In this document: positions 18,192-26,914 of the stretch, piece by piece
Position numbering within the stretch: the stretch's first letter is position 1
Layout: every line of letters starts with the position of its first letter
Source: Clostridiales bacterium
Lineage (GTDB): Bacteria > Bacillota > Clostridia > Christensenellales > Pumilibacteraceae
NCBI GenBank assembly: GCA_022508485.1
Contig: JAFLVD010000004.1
Location: forward strand, 1,495-65,494
Direction: 5' to 3'
Length of the DNA: 64,000 nucleotides
Notes under the pieces: generated by a model
Databases searched by the model: none
Told to the model about the DNA's origin: nothing
What the model saw: only the letters and a program-made list of their open reading frames with translations
Position numbers and translations under genes: made by a program

Positions 18192-19605
18192 TTTAACCAT
18201 GATGACCGATCTTTATCAGCTTACGATGATGAACGGTTATTTTTTAAAGGGGAAGGCAAAAGAAGAATGCGTTTTCGATTTGTTCTTCCGCCAGAAAAGC
18301 ACCATTAACTATGCCGTGTTCGCAGGGCTCGATCAGGCTGTCGACTATATCCAAAATCTGCATTTTACTAAGGACGATATCGAGTATCTGCGTTCGCTCG
18401 GCACCTTCCACGAAGACTTTTTAAAATATCTCGAGGGGTTTAAGTTTACCGGCGATATGTATTCGGTGCGCGAAGGGGATATTGTCTATCCGCAAGAGCC
18501 TATCGTCGTAATAAAAGCGCCTTTAATCGAAGCGCAGCTCATAGAAACGGCGCTTCTTAATATCATAAGCCACCAAACGCTTATCGCAACCAAGTCGTCG
18601 AGGATTGTTCACGCCGCCAACGGTAAGAGCGTGGTGGAATTCGGACTGCGCCGCGCGCAAGGCCCCGACGCAGGTATTTACGGCGCGAGGGCGGCGGTTA
18701 TCGGCGGCTGCAACGGAACAAGCAACGTGCTTACAGGTCAGATGTTTAACATACCGGTAAAGGGCACTCATGCGCACAGCTGGGTTATGAGCTTCGACAG
18801 CGAGCTTGAAGCTTTTCGCGCTTTTGCCGAGATTTATCCCGACTCGTGCCTACTGCTTGTCGACACCTACGATTCCGTTCAGGGCATAAAAAACGCGATA
18901 ACCGTATTTAAAGAGCTTAAAGCGAAAGGGCATAAGCCGGTTGGCATAAGGCTTGACAGCGGCGACCTTGCATACCTTTCAAAGCTTGCAAGGCGAATGC
19001 TGGACGAGGCGGGATTTAAAGACGCAATCGTTATGGCGTCGGGCGACATAGACGAGTACCTGCTCGAGTCGCTCAGAAACCAGGGCGCCATGATAGACGT
19101 TTTCGGCGTTGGCACCAAGCTTATTACAAGCGAGGATACTCCGTCGCTCGGCGGCGTGTACAAGCTGTCCGCAATCGAGCGTAACGGAGTAATGGAACCG
19201 AGAATGAAAATATCCGATTCCATTGTAAAGGTTACCAACCCCGGATTTAAAACGCTTTACAGACTTTACGAAAAGGGCAGCGGCATGGCTTTTGCCGATT
19301 TAATCGCGCTAAACGGCGAAAAGATAGGTAAGCCGCTCGTTCTCACTCACGAAACCGAACGCTGGAAAACCACCACGCTCGAGGACTACGACATTCGTTG
19401 CATGTTGTATAAGATATTCGAAAAGGGCAAAAATCTGTACGTCGCACCGGCGCTCGAGGATATAGTCAAGTTCGCAACCGCGGAAAAGGCCAAGTTCTGG
19501 GACGAGTACAAGCGCATTGACAATCCGCATATTTACAAGGTTAATCTTTCGGACAAGCTGTACGAGCTTAAACAATCGATACTGAAAAAACGCAAGAGCC
19601 GCTGA
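18184..19605 (+). CDS. pncB: nicotinate phosphoribosyltransferase
   Basis: 'MMTDLYQLTMMNGYF', 'EFGLRRAQGPDAG', 'GIRLDSGDLAYLSK'. Confidence 0.95.
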   Translation: MRNLTMMTDLYQLTMMNGYFLKGKAKEECVFDLFFRQKSTINYAVFAGLDQAVDYIQNLHFTKDDIEYLRSLGTFHEDFLKYLEGFKFTGDMYSVREGDIVYPQEPIVVIKAPLIEAQLIETALLNIISHQTLIATKSSRIVHAANGKSVVEFGLRRAQGPDAGIYGARAAVIGGCNGTSNVLTGQMFNIPVKGTHAHSWVMSFDSELEAFRAFAEIYPDSCLLLVDTYDSVQGIKNAITVFKELKAKGHKPVGIRLDSGDLAYLSKLARRMLDEAGFKDAIVMASGDIDEYLLESLRNQGAMIDVFGVGTKLITSEDTPSLGGVYKLSAIERNGVMEPRMKISDSIVKVTNPGFKTLYRLYEKGSGMAFADLIALNGEKIGKPLVLTHETERWKTTTLEDYDIRCMLYKIFEKGKNLYVAPALEDIVKFATAEKAKFWDEYKRIDNPHIYKVNLSDKLYELKQSILKKRKSR

Positions 19606-19632
19606 TAAATAATAAAAGTAAAACGGTGAAAA

Positions 19633-20223
19633 ATGGACGATAAAAAGAAAATCTATACAAAGTCCGACTTCGAAACATATACCGAGGCGGTAAAAAACGA
19701 GTTTTCCTCTACGATACTTCGCCAGCGCGAGCGCATAGAGGAATTAAAGTCGGCGCTCGACCTTGCCGAAAAAAAGGTCGCCGAGCTTGAAAAGCAAAAG
19801 GCGCTGACGTACAGAGCGATTACCGCCGCGCTTAAAAAAGCGGACGAAATCGAGCGCGTCGCTCTTATTAAGTACAACCAAGAGATTGCTCAGCTTAAAA
19901 GCTTTCACAGCAAGTGGGTGGGCTACTTTAACAGAATTATCGAGCGCTATCCGCTTAACGACGAGCTTGTCGCCGCCGGTAGGGTTAACGGTAAAATAGC
20001 CGAGGTGCTCGGGGCGACGCCCGACCTTTCCGAGCAGTACGAACGGGAAAGGGAAAAGCTTATCGAGTCGCTCGAGGACGAGGACGTCGCGTCCGCTCGG
20101 CAGGAACGCGATGAGTATTCTGCGGATAGGTCGCCCGCCGGATTCTCTTTCCAGGAAGCACTCCACCCTACGGAGGACCTAAGAGACATTATGCGCGAGC
20201 TTGGCGTAATAATGGACGAATAA
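19633..20223 (+). CDS. hypothetical coiled-coil protein
   Basis: 196-aa ORF, heptad-like Glu/Lys-rich central region. Confidence 0.65.
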   Translation: MDDKKKIYTKSDFETYTEAVKNEFSSTILRQRERIEELKSALDLAEKKVAELEKQKALTYRAITAALKKADEIERVALIKYNQEIAQLKSFHSKWVGYFNRIIERYPLNDELVAAGRVNGKIAEVLGATPDLSEQYEREREKLIESLEDEDVASARQERDEYSADRSPAGFSFQEALHPTEDLRDIMRELGVIMDE

Positions 20224-20239
20224 AAACCGCAAACAAAAA

Positions 20240-20266
20240 CGCCCTAAGGAATTTCCTTTAAGGGCG
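20240..20266. terminator. intrinsic terminator
   Basis: CGCCCTAAGGAA...TTCCTTTAAGGGCG followed by T-run, between convergent genes. Confidence 0.75.
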
Positions 20267-20293
20267 ATTTTTTATGGATTAACGGGAAGGGGA

Positions 20294-20860
20294 TTACTCG
20301 GCCTTTTCCTCGGGCTTTTCTTCCTCTTTTTCCTTCTTAGCCTTCTTGGGCTTTTCCGCCTTTTCGGGCTTTTCGACTTTTTCTACCTTTTTCTCTTTCT
20401 TTTCCTTTTTGGGCTTTTCCTCTTCTACCTTTTCCTTTTCCGTCTTCTTCTTTTTCTGCGCGGTCTTTTCCGCTTCCTTTTCAAGCTGCTTGGCGCGGAA
20501 CTCGGCGCGTGCCGCTTCGCGCGCTTCCTTTGCGGCGCGAGCCTTTTCGGCGGCGATGGTCTTGTTGTCCTTTTTGACGGTAACGGTTATCTTGCCGCTC
20601 TTAATGTCGCTGAGGTGCTTGGAAAGGGCAGACTTCCTGTTGGCGGCGGCATTCTTGTGAATAATGCCTGCGGAAACGCTCTTATCGATTATGGAAATGG
20701 TAAGAGGGAGAAGTCTTTCCGCCTCCTCGATGTTGGCGGAATCGATTGCTTTATTGAACGCCTTAATCGCGTTGTTCATTTTGGAACGGTCGCTCTTGTT
20801 GCGTGCATTCCTCTTTTTGGTAATGAGTACGCGCTTTTTGGCGGATTTGATGTTGGGCAC
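20294..20860 (-). CDS. rpsT: 30S ribosomal protein S20 with long charged C-terminal extension
   Basis: N-terminal ~87 aa 'MPNIKSAKKRVLITKKRNARNKSDRSKMNNAIKAF...IIHKNAAANRKSALSKHL' is S20; ~100 aa K/E/A-rich tail follows. Confidence 0.93.
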   Translation of the reverse strand: MPNIKSAKKRVLITKKRNARNKSDRSKMNNAIKAFNKAIDSANIEEAERLLPLTISIIDKSVSAGIIHKNAAANRKSALSKHLSDIKSGKITVTVKKDNKTIAAEKARAAKEAREAARAEFRAKQLEKEAEKTAQKKKKTEKEKVEEEKPKKEKKEKKVEKVEKPEKAEKPKKAKKEKEEEKPEEKAE

Positions 20861-21019
20861 GGTAATACTCCTTTTATCTACTTTTTAGTTTAACCACAAA
20901 ATTATAACATATAAAAAAGGTTTTTGCAACTAAATGTAACTATTTATTAAGTAATTTTTTTATCAGGGCGAGGTTTTTGTCGATAAAAAACGGCAACTGC
21001 GCCGCATAAAAGCCAAATC

Positions 21020-21838
21020 GTGCGCTCTCGCATAAACAAAACCCCTTTTACAGACAATAACGGCATGAAAAAAGTAAGCCTTTTAACCGACATGGCGGTC
21101 GAGTTTTGTAAGAGCAGTCCCAAGCGCGACGACGGGACGATTAAGTATTACGAGGTCGATATAGACGACGCGCTTTCCCGTAAGCTTCGCCGCCCGATAG
21201 GAAAGTACTCGACGCTCGAAACGTCCTGCGTGGTAAACGGCGAGTCGGACTGTTTTCAACGGCTGTCCGAAGCGTTAAGCAGGTGCCTTAAAAGCTATCT
21301 TAAAGGGTGCAAAAAAATAATGGCGGTGGGGCTTGGCAATCCCGATCTTACCGCCGACGCGCTCGGCGACAGGGTTTTTAAGCGGCTTAACGTTAACAGA
21401 CATTTATCGGACGAGGAAAGGTATCTTTGCGCGCTTACTCCAAACGTTCTCGGTATGACGGGGATAGAAAGCTACGATATAATAGCCGCCGTAGCAGGGC
21501 GCATAAAGCCGGACGCGGTGATTGTTGTGGACGCGCTTACTGCGGCGGCGTCCGAGCGAATAGCTTCCGCGTTTCAGGTAACGGACAGCGGAATAACGCC
21601 CGGAAGCGGCGTCGACAATCACAGACAGCGGATAGACAGAGATTCGCTCGGCGTAAAGGTGGTGTCGGTGGGAGTTCCGCTTGTCGTGTACGCTTCCACC
21701 ATAGCACGCGACTATTGCGGCGAGGAAAAAAGCGGACGCAACGACATGATCGTTACGCCGAAGGACGTTGACGTTCTCGTAGAGGACTGCGCAAAAATCA
21801 TTGCGGACGGGATAAACGGCGCGTTTTCCCATAAATAG
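21020..21838 (+). CDS. gpr: GPR endopeptidase (germination protease), GTG start
   Basis: 'GLGNPDLTADALGDRVFKRLNVNRHL', 'VIVVDALTAAASERIASAFQVTDSGITPGSGV' GPR motifs; adjacent to rpsT as in many spore-formers. Confidence 0.92.
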   Translation: MRSRINKTPFTDNNGMKKVSLLTDMAVEFCKSSPKRDDGTIKYYEVDIDDALSRKLRRPIGKYSTLETSCVVNGESDCFQRLSEALSRCLKSYLKGCKKIMAVGLGNPDLTADALGDRVFKRLNVNRHLSDEERYLCALTPNVLGMTGIESYDIIAAVAGRIKPDAVIVVDALTAAASERIASAFQVTDSGITPGSGVDNHRQRIDRDSLGVKVVSVGVPLVVYASTIARDYCGEEKSGRNDMIVTPKDVDVLVEDCAKIIADGINGAFSHK

Positions 21839-21877
21839 GCGATAACAAAAAAACAACTTCGTGCATATACACTATGT

Positions 21878-22594
21878 ATGGATCGACCGATTGGTGTATT
21901 TGATAGCGGAATAGGGGGACTTAACGTTCTTCACGAGTGCGCCGCGCTTTTAAAAAACGAAAGCTTTATCTACCTTGCCGATTACGCGGCTATGCCGTTC
22001 GGCGAAAAGGGCGAGGACGAGGTTAGGCGGATTGCAGTAAACAACGCCGAACGGCTTGTCGAAATGAACTGTAAGGCAATCGTCGTCGCGTGCAATACCG
22101 CAACGGCAATAGGATTAGAGGACATAAGGCGGCTGTATCCGAGCGTAATTTCGCTCGGGTTAGAGCCGGCAATAAAGCCGTGCGCCGTCGAGCATGACGG
22201 CGGATATGCGGTCGCGCTCGTTACGCCGGCCACCGCAAAGAGTAAACGGTTTAACGAGCTTATGAACCTTTACGGCGATAATATCGTTGCGGTAAGGTGT
22301 TCGGGCCTTGCGAAAAGCATAGAGGAAAATATCTTTAATCTCGAAAATATTCGTGCCGACGTATACGACATTTTAAGCGACTACCGCGGCGCGTCGGCGG
22401 TCGTACTCGGCTGTTCGCATTACTCGTACATATCTAACATGATTAAGGATTATTACGGCGGCAGGGTAAATATTTACGACGGCGCGAGGGCGCTCGCGCT
22501 AAACTTAAAGCGGCGGCTCGATTGGGAAAACCTTATTTCCGCCGCCGACGAGCGGACGATTCGCTTTTACTCGACAAAAAAAATTCGCTCTTAA
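21878..22594 (+). CDS. murI: glutamate racemase
   Basis: 'IGVFDSGIGGLNVL', 'VVACNTATA', 'VVLGCSHYSYI'. Confidence 0.93.
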   Translation: MDRPIGVFDSGIGGLNVLHECAALLKNESFIYLADYAAMPFGEKGEDEVRRIAVNNAERLVEMNCKAIVVACNTATAIGLEDIRRLYPSVISLGLEPAIKPCAVEHDGGYAVALVTPATAKSKRFNELMNLYGDNIVAVRCSGLAKSIEENIFNLENIRADVYDILSDYRGASAVVLGCSHYSYISNMIKDYYGGRVNIYDGARALALNLKRRLDWENLISAADERTIRFYSTKKIRS

Positions 22595-22623
22595 AAAGCG
22601 TATTTTTTATTTGGGATTTATGT

Positions 22624-24456
22624 TTATTCGACCGTTACCGATTTTGCGAGGTTCCTCGGCTTGTCGATCTCGCAGCCGCGCTTTAACGCGACGTAGTACG
22701 CAAAAAGCTGAAGCTGAACGGCGGTAAGAACGGGGGAGATGTCGTCGTCGCATTCGGGTATCGTAAGAAGCAGGTCCGAGCACGATTTTATTTTGGAATT
22801 TGCTCTCGAAGCGAGCGCAATAACCGTGCCGCCGCGCGCCTTTACCGCCTTTATGTTCGATTCCATTTTGTGGTACAGCTTTTCCTGCGTTACGAGGGCG
22901 AGCGTCAGCGTGTCGTCCTCTATAAGCGATATCGTGCCGTGTTTAAGCTCGCCGGCGGCGTACGCCTCGGCGTGGATATAAGATATTTCTTTTAGCTTTA
23001 ATGCGCCTTCGAGCGAGGCGGCGTAATCGGTGCCGCGCCCCATAAAAAACACACATTTGTGATTGTAAAACTTTTCGGCGTATTCTTTTATTTTTTCGAC
23101 CTCGGTTTCGAGCAGCATATCTTCCACTTTGTCGGGAAGCTTTGTAAGTCCTCGTATAAGCTCTTTGTAACGCTTGGTTGTGATTGTGCCTTTTTTAAGC
23201 GCCATTTTAAGCCCTATAAGGTACAATGCCACTATCTGCGTGGTGTAACCCTTAGTGGTAGCCACCGCTATTTCCGGCCCGGCGTGGGTGTACAGCACGT
23301 CGTCCGCCGCGCGCGCTATTGCGCTTTGTACGACGTTTACGACGGCGAGCGTTTTGGACCCGCGCGAGTGGGCAAGTTTAAGCGCGGCGAGCGTGTCCGC
23401 CGTTTCGCCGCTCTGCGAAATGATTATCGTAAGCGTTTTGGGTCCCGTTATCGGGTCGGAGTAAATGTACTCGCTTGCGAGGAAGTTGTTTACCGGAATT
23501 CTGCAATGCTTTTCTATAAACGACCTTCCGACGATTCCGGCGTGGTACGCGGAACCGCAGCCGATTATGTCGATGCGTTCGACAGAGGACAGGTGTTCGG
23601 CGTCGAATTCGATTTTATCGAGCTTAATTTCGTCGCCTGATATGCGCGGACGGAGAGTCCTCGTAAGCGCTTTGGGCTGCTCGTAAATCTCTTTAAGCAT
23701 AAAGTGATTGTATCCGCCTTTTTGCGCTTCCTCTATATTCCACTCAATAGTGTACGGCGTTTTTTTGACAAGCTTTCCGTTTATATCGTAGAACTTGGTT
23801 GAGGTCGCCGTTATTTCGGCTATCTCTTTGTCGTCGAGAAGAACGAACCGTTTGGTGTGTTCGAGCGCGGCGGTGTAGTCGGAGGCTATAAAGTTTTCGC
23901 CGTTTCCAAGCCCCACGACGAGCGGATTGTCCTTTCTTATGGCATACAGCGTATCGGGCTTGTCGGCGGATATAATCCCTACGGCATACGAGCCTTCGAG
24001 CCTGTCGATAACCGCTCGAAGCGCCGAAATAATGTTACCGTTATAAAGGTGCTGAATGAGTTTTGCTATAACCTCGCTGTCCGTCTCTCCGACGAACTTA
24101 TATCCGAGGCTTTTAAGCTCGGTGCGAAGCGACTCGAAATTTTCTATTATGCCGTTATGAACTATCGCAAAGCGTTTGTCGGAGGAAAGGTGAGGGTGGG
24201 AGTTGACGTCGCTCGGCGCGCCGTGAGTCGCCCACCTGGTGTGCCCGATGCCCACCGTGCCGTTAAGAAGCTCGCCGCCACTGCATTTTTCGTCGAGCGC
24301 TTCAATCATTCCGACCGATTTGATAACCGAAATGACGCCGCCGTCGATAACGGCAATGCCGCTCGAATCGTAGCCGCGGTATTCGAGCTTTTTAAGCCCG
24401 TCGAGAAGTATAGGACCGGCCTTTTTATTCCCTATATAGCCAATAATTCCGCACAT
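22624..24456 (-). CDS. glmS: glutamine-fructose-6-phosphate aminotransferase
   Basis: 'MCGIIGYIGNKKAGPILLDGLKKLEYRGYDSSG', SIS domains, C-terminal 'DKPRNLAKSVTVE'. Confidence 0.97.
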   Translation of the reverse strand: MCGIIGYIGNKKAGPILLDGLKKLEYRGYDSSGIAVIDGGVISVIKSVGMIEALDEKCSGGELLNGTVGIGHTRWATHGAPSDVNSHPHLSSDKRFAIVHNGIIENFESLRTELKSLGYKFVGETDSEVIAKLIQHLYNGNIISALRAVIDRLEGSYAVGIISADKPDTLYAIRKDNPLVVGLGNGENFIASDYTAALEHTKRFVLLDDKEIAEITATSTKFYDINGKLVKKTPYTIEWNIEEAQKGGYNHFMLKEIYEQPKALTRTLRPRISGDEIKLDKIEFDAEHLSSVERIDIIGCGSAYHAGIVGRSFIEKHCRIPVNNFLASEYIYSDPITGPKTLTIIISQSGETADTLAALKLAHSRGSKTLAVVNVVQSAIARAADDVLYTHAGPEIAVATTKGYTTQIVALYLIGLKMALKKGTITTKRYKELIRGLTKLPDKVEDMLLETEVEKIKEYAEKFYNHKCVFFMGRGTDYAASLEGALKLKEISYIHAEAYAAGELKHGTISLIEDDTLTLALVTQEKLYHKMESNIKAVKARGGTVIALASRANSKIKSCSDLLLTIPECDDDISPVLTAVQLQLFAYYVALKRGCEIDKPRNLAKSVTVE

Positions 24457-24457
24457 G

Positions 24458-25234
24458 TTACTTCTCCTTTGCCGAATCGCCGTCTCGATTTCGGTTTTTT
24501 TCGTTAGTTATATTATATTCCGAAGAGGGGACCGCCGTCTCACTGTGATTTAAGTTTTCGGTTTTTTCCGCCGCGACCGGTCGGTCGTCGTCTGTTTTAG
24601 GTTTATACACGATAAGCTTAATTATAAGCACTATGACGATAATAAGCGCGATTGCGGCAAAGCCTATCGTAATCCATATCAGGTAATTTTTGAACAAAAC
24701 GCCGATTAGGGTTATTATTCCGCAAGCTACGGCGTTTCCCACGATTACACCTATAAGTCCCTTTACAAAACCTATATCTAAAATGGACGCGACCGCGCTG
24801 CCCGTCCACACGCCGGTGAGCGGTATGGGTATTGCTACGAATCCGGCGGTGCCGCCGATTTTTTTCATGTCCGATTTTGTTATTTTAAATTTTCTTTTTT
24901 CACCGCTCGGTTTGCCTTCGTCTGCGGTAATGCCGAGCGAACGCGATTTCTTTTCGAACTTGTCGTAAAGAAATTTGCCTATCTTGGAAAAGAATTTGGT
25001 TTTAGAAAGGGCTTTTATAATGGGTATAAGCACAAGCAAAAGTATGGGCGCCATAAGCGACGAGCCTAAAAACGCATATCCGAACGCCTCGCCGGGGGTT
25101 AGCCCTATCGTCATTCCGACGAGTATAGCGCCGCGCGCTTCGAAAATCGGTATCATGGCAATAAGCATGACCGTAAGCGGTGCACCGATCGAATTTTGTA
25201 TGGCTTCCGCCATTTGTAAAGCCAATTCTTCCAT
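24458..25234 (-). CDS. COG2426-type small multidrug export family membrane protein
   Basis: 'MIPIFEARGAILVGMTIGLTPGEAFGYAFLGSSLMAPILLLVLIP' and 'FVAIPIPLTGVWTGSAVASILDI'. Confidence 0.8.
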   Translation of the reverse strand: MEELALQMAEAIQNSIGAPLTVMLIAMIPIFEARGAILVGMTIGLTPGEAFGYAFLGSSLMAPILLLVLIPIIKALSKTKFFSKIGKFLYDKFEKKSRSLGITADEGKPSGEKRKFKITKSDMKKIGGTAGFVAIPIPLTGVWTGSAVASILDIGFVKGLIGVIVGNAVACGIITLIGVLFKNYLIWITIGFAAIALIIVIVLIIKLIVYKPKTDDDRPVAAEKTENLNHSETAVPSSEYNITNEKNRNRDGDSAKEK

Positions 25235-25242
25235 ACCGTTAT

Positions 25243-25272
25243 ATTATAGTAGTTACACGCCGAATATGTCAA
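25243..25272 (-). promoter_or_regulatory. promoter TTGACA-18-TATAAT, 8 nt from ATG 25234
   Basis: Perfect hexamers on minus strand. Confidence 0.7.
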
Positions 25273-25308
25273 TCGAATTGAGGAAATAGGCGACTACGCG
25301 ATTATTTG

Positions 25309-25337
25309 TTGACACAAAGTGTTTAATATATTATAAT
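25309..25337 (+). promoter_or_regulatory. promoter TTGACA-17-TATAAT for glmM
   Basis: Perfect consensus. Confidence 0.8.
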
Positions 25338-25380
25338 TTCCGCATAAGATATTATATACATCACCCGATTGGAGGATAGA

Positions 25381-26670
25381 ATGGGTAAGTACTTCGGTAC
25401 AGACGGAATAAGAGGAAAGTACGGCGACAATCTCGACGCCGCGCTTGCGTACAAGGTGGGGCTTGCGATAGTGGCGTACTTCGGTAAGGGCGTGTGCGTT
25501 GTCGGCCGCGATACTCGCGTGTCCGGGCCGGAGATAGAGGAATCGCTTATAAGCGGACTTAAACGCGGCGGCGCGGAGGTATTGCAGGTGGGCGTTCTTC
25601 CCACGCCCGGTATCGCGCGCCTTGCTATGATGAACAACGCGCTTTGCGGCATAGTTATTTCCGCCTCGCACAATCCGCCCGAATACAACGGCATTAAAAT
25701 ATTCGACGGCAGCGGCGTTAAACTGTCAGAAGAGCAAGAGGGCAGTATCGAGTACTATATCGAAAATCCCACCGAGATGCGTGCGGTCGGTTCGGTAAGA
25801 AAAATCCCCGACGCGGCGCAAAAGTACATCGACTACCTCGTAGACGTTGTCGATACCGATATGACGGGCGCAAAGGTTTGGCTGGACTGCGGATACGGCG
25901 CGGCAGGCGTCGTCGCGAAGCAGGCGTTTGAAAAGCTGGGCGCCTCGGTAATGATGGAAAACTGCTCACTCCGCGGCGAAAAGATAAACTGCGGCTGCGG
26001 CGCGCTTCACCCCGATTACGTGCTTCACTCAATGGTAGGCACCGACTATAAGCTCGGCTTTGCGTACGACGGCGACGCCGACAGATTGTCGTTCGTCTTT
26101 GACGGAAAGGTTATGGACGGCGACTCTGTGCTTTATAACATCGGGCGCGACCTTACGCTTAAAGACAACGTGGTCGTAGGCACCGTTCTTACAAATACCG
26201 CGCTCGAGCGCAGGCTCGAAAAGGACGGGCGCAGGCTTATCCGCACCCCCGTCGGCGACAAGTATATTTGCGACCTCATGTTCAAAAAGGGGTACAACCT
26301 CGGCGGCGAGCAGAGCGGACACTATATCGTGTATCCGCACGCCACGACGGGCGACGGAATACTTTCGAGTATGATTATAACCAAAACGCTTTATAGCGGC
26401 GGCAAGCTCGGCGAGTTTTTGGAACTTAATCTGTTTCCGCAAAAAGCGATTGCGGAATACGCCGAGCAGTCCATTATGTACGAAAAGGAAATGGTGGGCT
26501 TAATAGAAGAGTACACGTCAAGGCTTTCGGGAATAGGCAGGCTTATTGTGAGAATGTCGGGCACCGAGCCGAAGGTACGGGTTATGTGCGAGTGCGAGGA
26601 CGCGCGCAAAATAGACGAGGTGCTTTCCGTTTTCCGTAAGTACATCAATTCGAGAAGGGTTAACCAGTAA
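25381..26670 (+). CDS. glmM: phosphoglucosamine mutase
   Basis: 'MGKYFGTDGIRGKYGD', 'ISASHNPPEYNGIKIF', 'FAYDGDADRLSFV', 'VRMSGTEPKVRVM'. Confidence 0.95.
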   Translation: MGKYFGTDGIRGKYGDNLDAALAYKVGLAIVAYFGKGVCVVGRDTRVSGPEIEESLISGLKRGGAEVLQVGVLPTPGIARLAMMNNALCGIVISASHNPPEYNGIKIFDGSGVKLSEEQEGSIEYYIENPTEMRAVGSVRKIPDAAQKYIDYLVDVVDTDMTGAKVWLDCGYGAAGVVAKQAFEKLGASVMMENCSLRGEKINCGCGALHPDYVLHSMVGTDYKLGFAYDGDADRLSFVFDGKVMDGDSVLYNIGRDLTLKDNVVVGTVLTNTALERRLEKDGRRLIRTPVGDKYICDLMFKKGYNLGGEQSGHYIVYPHATTGDGILSSMIITKTLYSGGKLGEFLELNLFPQKAIAEYAEQSIMYEKEMVGLIEEYTSRLSGIGRLIVRMSGTEPKVRVMCECEDARKIDEVLSVFRKYINSRRVNQ

Positions 26671-26750
26671 ATAGATTTTTGTTTCCGCTCGGGACGGCTT
26701 GCGACTACTCATCATTCCGAGCTTGTTTTTAACCCTCGGTCTGCGTTTAA

Positions 26751-26773
26751 AAAAGAGCCGAAAAGGCTCTTTT
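26751..26773 (+). terminator. intrinsic terminator after glmM
   Basis: AAAAGAGCC-GAAAA-GGCTCTTTT. Confidence 0.85.
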
Positions 26774-26850
26774 TTGTTTTAGACTTGAACCAAACGTCGA
26801 ACGAAAAAGCGGCAAATAGCTACAAAAAATGACTAAAGTGGCAAATAACA

Positions 26851-26880
26851 TTGACAACACCTTTAGGGATACTGTATAAT
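26851..26880 (+). promoter_or_regulatory. promoter TTGACA-18-TATAAT
   Basis: Perfect hexamers upstream of ORF 26915. Confidence 0.75.
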
Positions 26881-26914
26881 ATTAGTCGGTTTTGTAAAGC
26901 ATTTACGGAGTATT

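Noticed and set aside
26687-26722. GCTCGGGA...TTCCGAGC stem between glmM and its terminator
   Set aside because: Short stem with a G-T pair and long loop; not distinguishable from chance without copy number data.
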